Position numbers and translations under genes: made by a program. From positions 1-64,000 of the forward strand of contig NZ_RJLN01000003.1 in the NCBI RefSeq assembly GCF_003725545.1: a stretch of 64,000 nucleotides of DNA, given 5' to 3'. Below, piece after piece: positions 61,862-64,000 of the stretch. This stretch comes from Micromonospora solifontis (GTDB taxonomy: Bacteria > Actinomycetota > Actinomycetes > Mycobacteriales > Micromonosporaceae). The number at the start of each line of letters is the position of its first letter. Position 1 is the stretch's first letter. The notes beneath the pieces were generated by a model. That model searched no databases. It saw only the letters and a list, made by a program, of their open reading frames with translations, and was not told where the DNA came from.

Positions 61862-63172
61862 TCAGGCGGGGACGGGCGCCAACTCCTCGTCGGAGCGGGT
61901 CGGCCGCAGCGCGTCGGCGTCGACCAGGTCGCGCCTGCCGGCCGAGTCGTACGCCGCCCGGTCGAGGGTGCCCTCCCGGGCCGCCACGATGGTCGGCACG
62001 AGCGCCTGGCCGGCCACGTTGGTGGCGGTACGCATCATGTCCAGGATCGGGTCGATCGCCAGCAGCAGACCGGCGCCGGCCAGCGGCAGGCCCAGCGTGC
62101 TCAGGGTCAGGGTCAGCATCACGATCGCGCCGGTGAGGCCGGCGGTGGCCGCCGAGCCGACCACCGAGACGAAGGCGATCAGCAGGTAGTCGGTGACGCC
62201 GAGGTGAATGCCGAAGACCTGCGCGACGAAGATCGCCGCGAGGGCCGGGTAGACGGCCGCGCAGCCGTCCATCTTGGTGGTGGCGCCGAACGGGACCGCG
62301 AACGAGGCGTACTCGCGGGGGACGCCGAGCCGCTCGACGGAGCGCTGGGTCACCGGCATGGTGCCCACCGAGGAGCGGGAGACGAAGGCCAGCTCGATGG
62401 CGGGCCAGGCGCCGGCGAAGAAGCGCAGCGGGTTGAGCCGGCCGGCGGCGACCAGCAGCACCGGGTAGACCACGAACAGCACGATCGCGCAGCCGACGTA
62501 GACGGCGGTGGTGAACCTGGCGAGCGGGGCCAGCAGGTCCCAGCCGTACGAGGCGACGGCGTTGCCGATCAGGCCGAGGGTGCCGATCGGGGCGAGCCGG
62601 ATGACCCACCAGAGCGCCTTCTGCACGATGGCGAGCACCGAGCGGTTGAGCGTCACGAACGGCTCGGCGGCCTCGCCGATGAGCAGCGCGGCGGCGCCGA
62701 CGACCAGGGCGAGGAACACGATCTGCAGGACGTTGCCCTCGACGAACGCGCCGACCGGGTTGGTCGGGACGATGCCGGCGAGGAAGTCGGTCCAGGAGCC
62801 GGTCTTCTTCGGCGCGGTGGCGCCGGCCAGGTCGAGCGTCACCCCCTTGCCCGGGTCGGTGAGCAGGCCGAGGCCGATGCCGATGCTCACCGCGATCAGG
62901 GCGGTGATGCCGAACCAGAGCAGGGTCCGGACGGCCAGCCGGGCGGCGTTGGCCACGCCGCGCAGGCTGACCACGCTGACCACGATGGCGGTGAAGACCA
63001 GCGGCGGCACGGCCAGTTTGAGCAGCTGGACGAAGAGGTGGCCGACGGTGTCGAGGGTGCTGGTCAGCCAGGCGAGGTCGTTGGCGCGGGCGAGGAAGCC
63101 GAGCGCCACGCCGAGCACGAGGCCGAGCAGGATCTGCACGGAGAAGGGGAACTTGCGCAGGGCGGAAGCCAT
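61862..63172 (-). CDS. dicarboxylate/amino-acid:cation symporter (DAACS family)
   Basis: A 436-residue secondary transporter of the DAACS family (DctA/GltP/TcyP type) with about eight helices plus two re-entrant loops. Blocks: FVQLLKLAVPPLVFTAIV (about 47-64), SRSSVGTMPVTQRS (HP1), FGATTKMDGCAAVYPA (about 273-288) and AGLTGAIVMLTLTL (HP2 region). It co-transports dicarboxylates or amino acids with H+ or Na+. A cysteine-type leader peptide directly upstream on the same strand points to cystine, as in TcyP; that is an inference. The ATG has no strong ribosome-binding site. Confidence 0.88.
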   Translation of the reverse strand: MASALRKFPFSVQILLGLVLGVALGFLARANDLAWLTSTLDTVGHLFVQLLKLAVPPLVFTAIVVSVVSLRGVANAARLAVRTLLWFGITALIAVSIGIGLGLLTDPGKGVTLDLAGATAPKKTGSWTDFLAGIVPTNPVGAFVEGNVLQIVFLALVVGAAALLIGEAAEPFVTLNRSVLAIVQKALWWVIRLAPIGTLGLIGNAVASYGWDLLAPLARFTTAVYVGCAIVLFVVYPVLLVAAGRLNPLRFFAGAWPAIELAFVSRSSVGTMPVTQRSVERLGVPREYASFAVPFGATTKMDGCAAVYPALAAIFVAQVFGIHLGVTDYLLIAFVSVVGSAATAGLTGAIVMLTLTLSTLGLPLAGAGLLLAIDPILDMMRTATNVAGQALVPTIVAAREGTLDRAAYDSAGRRDLVDADALRPTRSDEELAPVPA

Positions 63173-63213
63173 GATGATCTGTCCAAGGTCTGGGTGCGGG
63201 TGAACGGGCAGCG

Positions 63214-63303
63214 TCAGGGGCGGAGCTGCGCCGGACAGATGCCGCTGGCCTGCCGTCGGAGGTCGACGTACAGGCGCACGGTGAGGTGCCAGACGTTGGT
63301 CAT
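63214..63303 (-). CDS. putative cysteine-type leader peptide
   Basis: A 29-codon frame (ATG at 63301-63303), too short for usual gene finders, on the same strand and 42 bases upstream of the symporter start. The core LTVRLYVDLRRQASGIC matches the actinobacterial leader-peptide pattern R-x-(H/Y)-VDL-x-R-xx-S-xx-C that precedes sulfur-metabolism genes and is thought to act by cysteine-dependent attenuation. The Cys codon is 7 from the end. Start context: a TAGCGT box ends 9 bases upstream. Confidence 0.7.
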   Translation of the reverse strand: MTNVWHLTVRLYVDLRRQASGICPAQLRP

Positions 63304-63312
63304 CGCCTGCCG

Positions 63313-63318
63313 ACGCTA
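63313..63318 (-). promoter_or_regulatory. -10 box of the leader peptide and symporter transcript
   Basis: TAGCGT on the minus strand ends 9 bases before the leader ATG. No clear -35 box is seen. Confidence 0.4.
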
Positions 63319-63471
63319 CTCCCAGCCGGTTCCCAGGTGGAAGGAGCGATCTGCGTGACGATCCTTACAGGGTGCCCGCCCGTCTCCCCGCCGTCGGCCG
63401 CAGCGGTCGGTCGGGCGTTCCGGAACGTCAAGGCGGTCCGATCATTCGCGGCGGCGGTGCCGCCGCCCGGC

Positions 63472-64000
<529 letters not shown>

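Noticed and set aside
60674..63358. Plus-strand open frame of about 890 codons opposite the OYE and symporter genes
   Set aside because: It runs antisense to two conserved genes, is low in complexity and has no ribosome-binding site.

Overview
The window is a high-GC actinomycete chromosome segment. GTG starts, conserved gene neighbourhoods and protein sequences all point to Micromonosporaceae, most likely Micromonospora or a close relative; that placement is inferred, not searched. Most of it is conserved housekeeping core, with accessory regions in between. No tRNA, rRNA, CRISPR array, insertion sequence or prophage was seen.

Layout. 0-4.4 kb: a MarR regulator and PhoD-type phosphatase pair, ftsY (SRP receptor) and a small phosphotransferase. 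4.4-8.8 kb: the nitrogen operon amtB-glnK-glnD behind a GlnR-like operator. 8.9-12.5 kb: an ABC exporter followed by its own histidine kinase and response regulator. 12.6-15.4 kb: ffh and an amidohydrolase. 15.5-18.4 kb: a TetR regulator, proS and a DUF402 protein. 18.6-24.7 kb: rpsP-khpA-rimM-trmD-rplS, two signal peptidases, a NUDIX hydrolase, rnhB and DUF2469. 24.8-33 kb: a methyltransferase, an M23 peptidase, a PLP enzyme, a XerC-like recombinase and yraN-yifB-dprA, where dprA carries a frameshift. 33-42.2 kb: a repeat-containing membrane protein, rpsB-tsf, pyrH-frr, cdsA, rlmN and a DivIVA-domain protein. 42.2-47.4 kb: DUF2631, a metallo-beta-lactamase/Rieske fusion, a phytoene-desaturase-like FAD enzyme, a YihY membrane protein and a GNAT enzyme. 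47.5-51.1 kb: dxr-rseP-ispG (MEP isoprenoid pathway and site-2 protease). 51.3-60.6 kb: an MFS transporter, a GNAT enzyme and a probably TetR-controlled cassette (degenerate ABC ATPase, YhgE/Pip-like protein, TetR, fused double ABC exporter). 60.7-64 kb: an old yellow enzyme, a dicarboxylate-type symporter preceded by a small cysteine-type leader peptide, and the 3' part of a glutathionyl-hydroquinone reductase.

Functional links. Protein export is well represented: FtsY, Ffh, two signal peptidases and RseP. Translation is the other main theme: S16, L19, S2, EF-Ts, RRF, RimM, TrmD, RlmN and ProRS. Many genes appear leaderless, with a TANNNT-like -10 box ending 6-9 bases before ATG/GTG.

Most notable observations: the leader peptide upstream of the symporter; a palindromic, in-frame insertion of about 105 bp in glnD; three intergenic palindromes sharing outer arms while the inner stem covaries; a perfect TetR-type operator upstream of an ABC ATPase whose Walker A lysine is arginine; the MBL-Rieske fusion; and a one-base frameshift in dprA.
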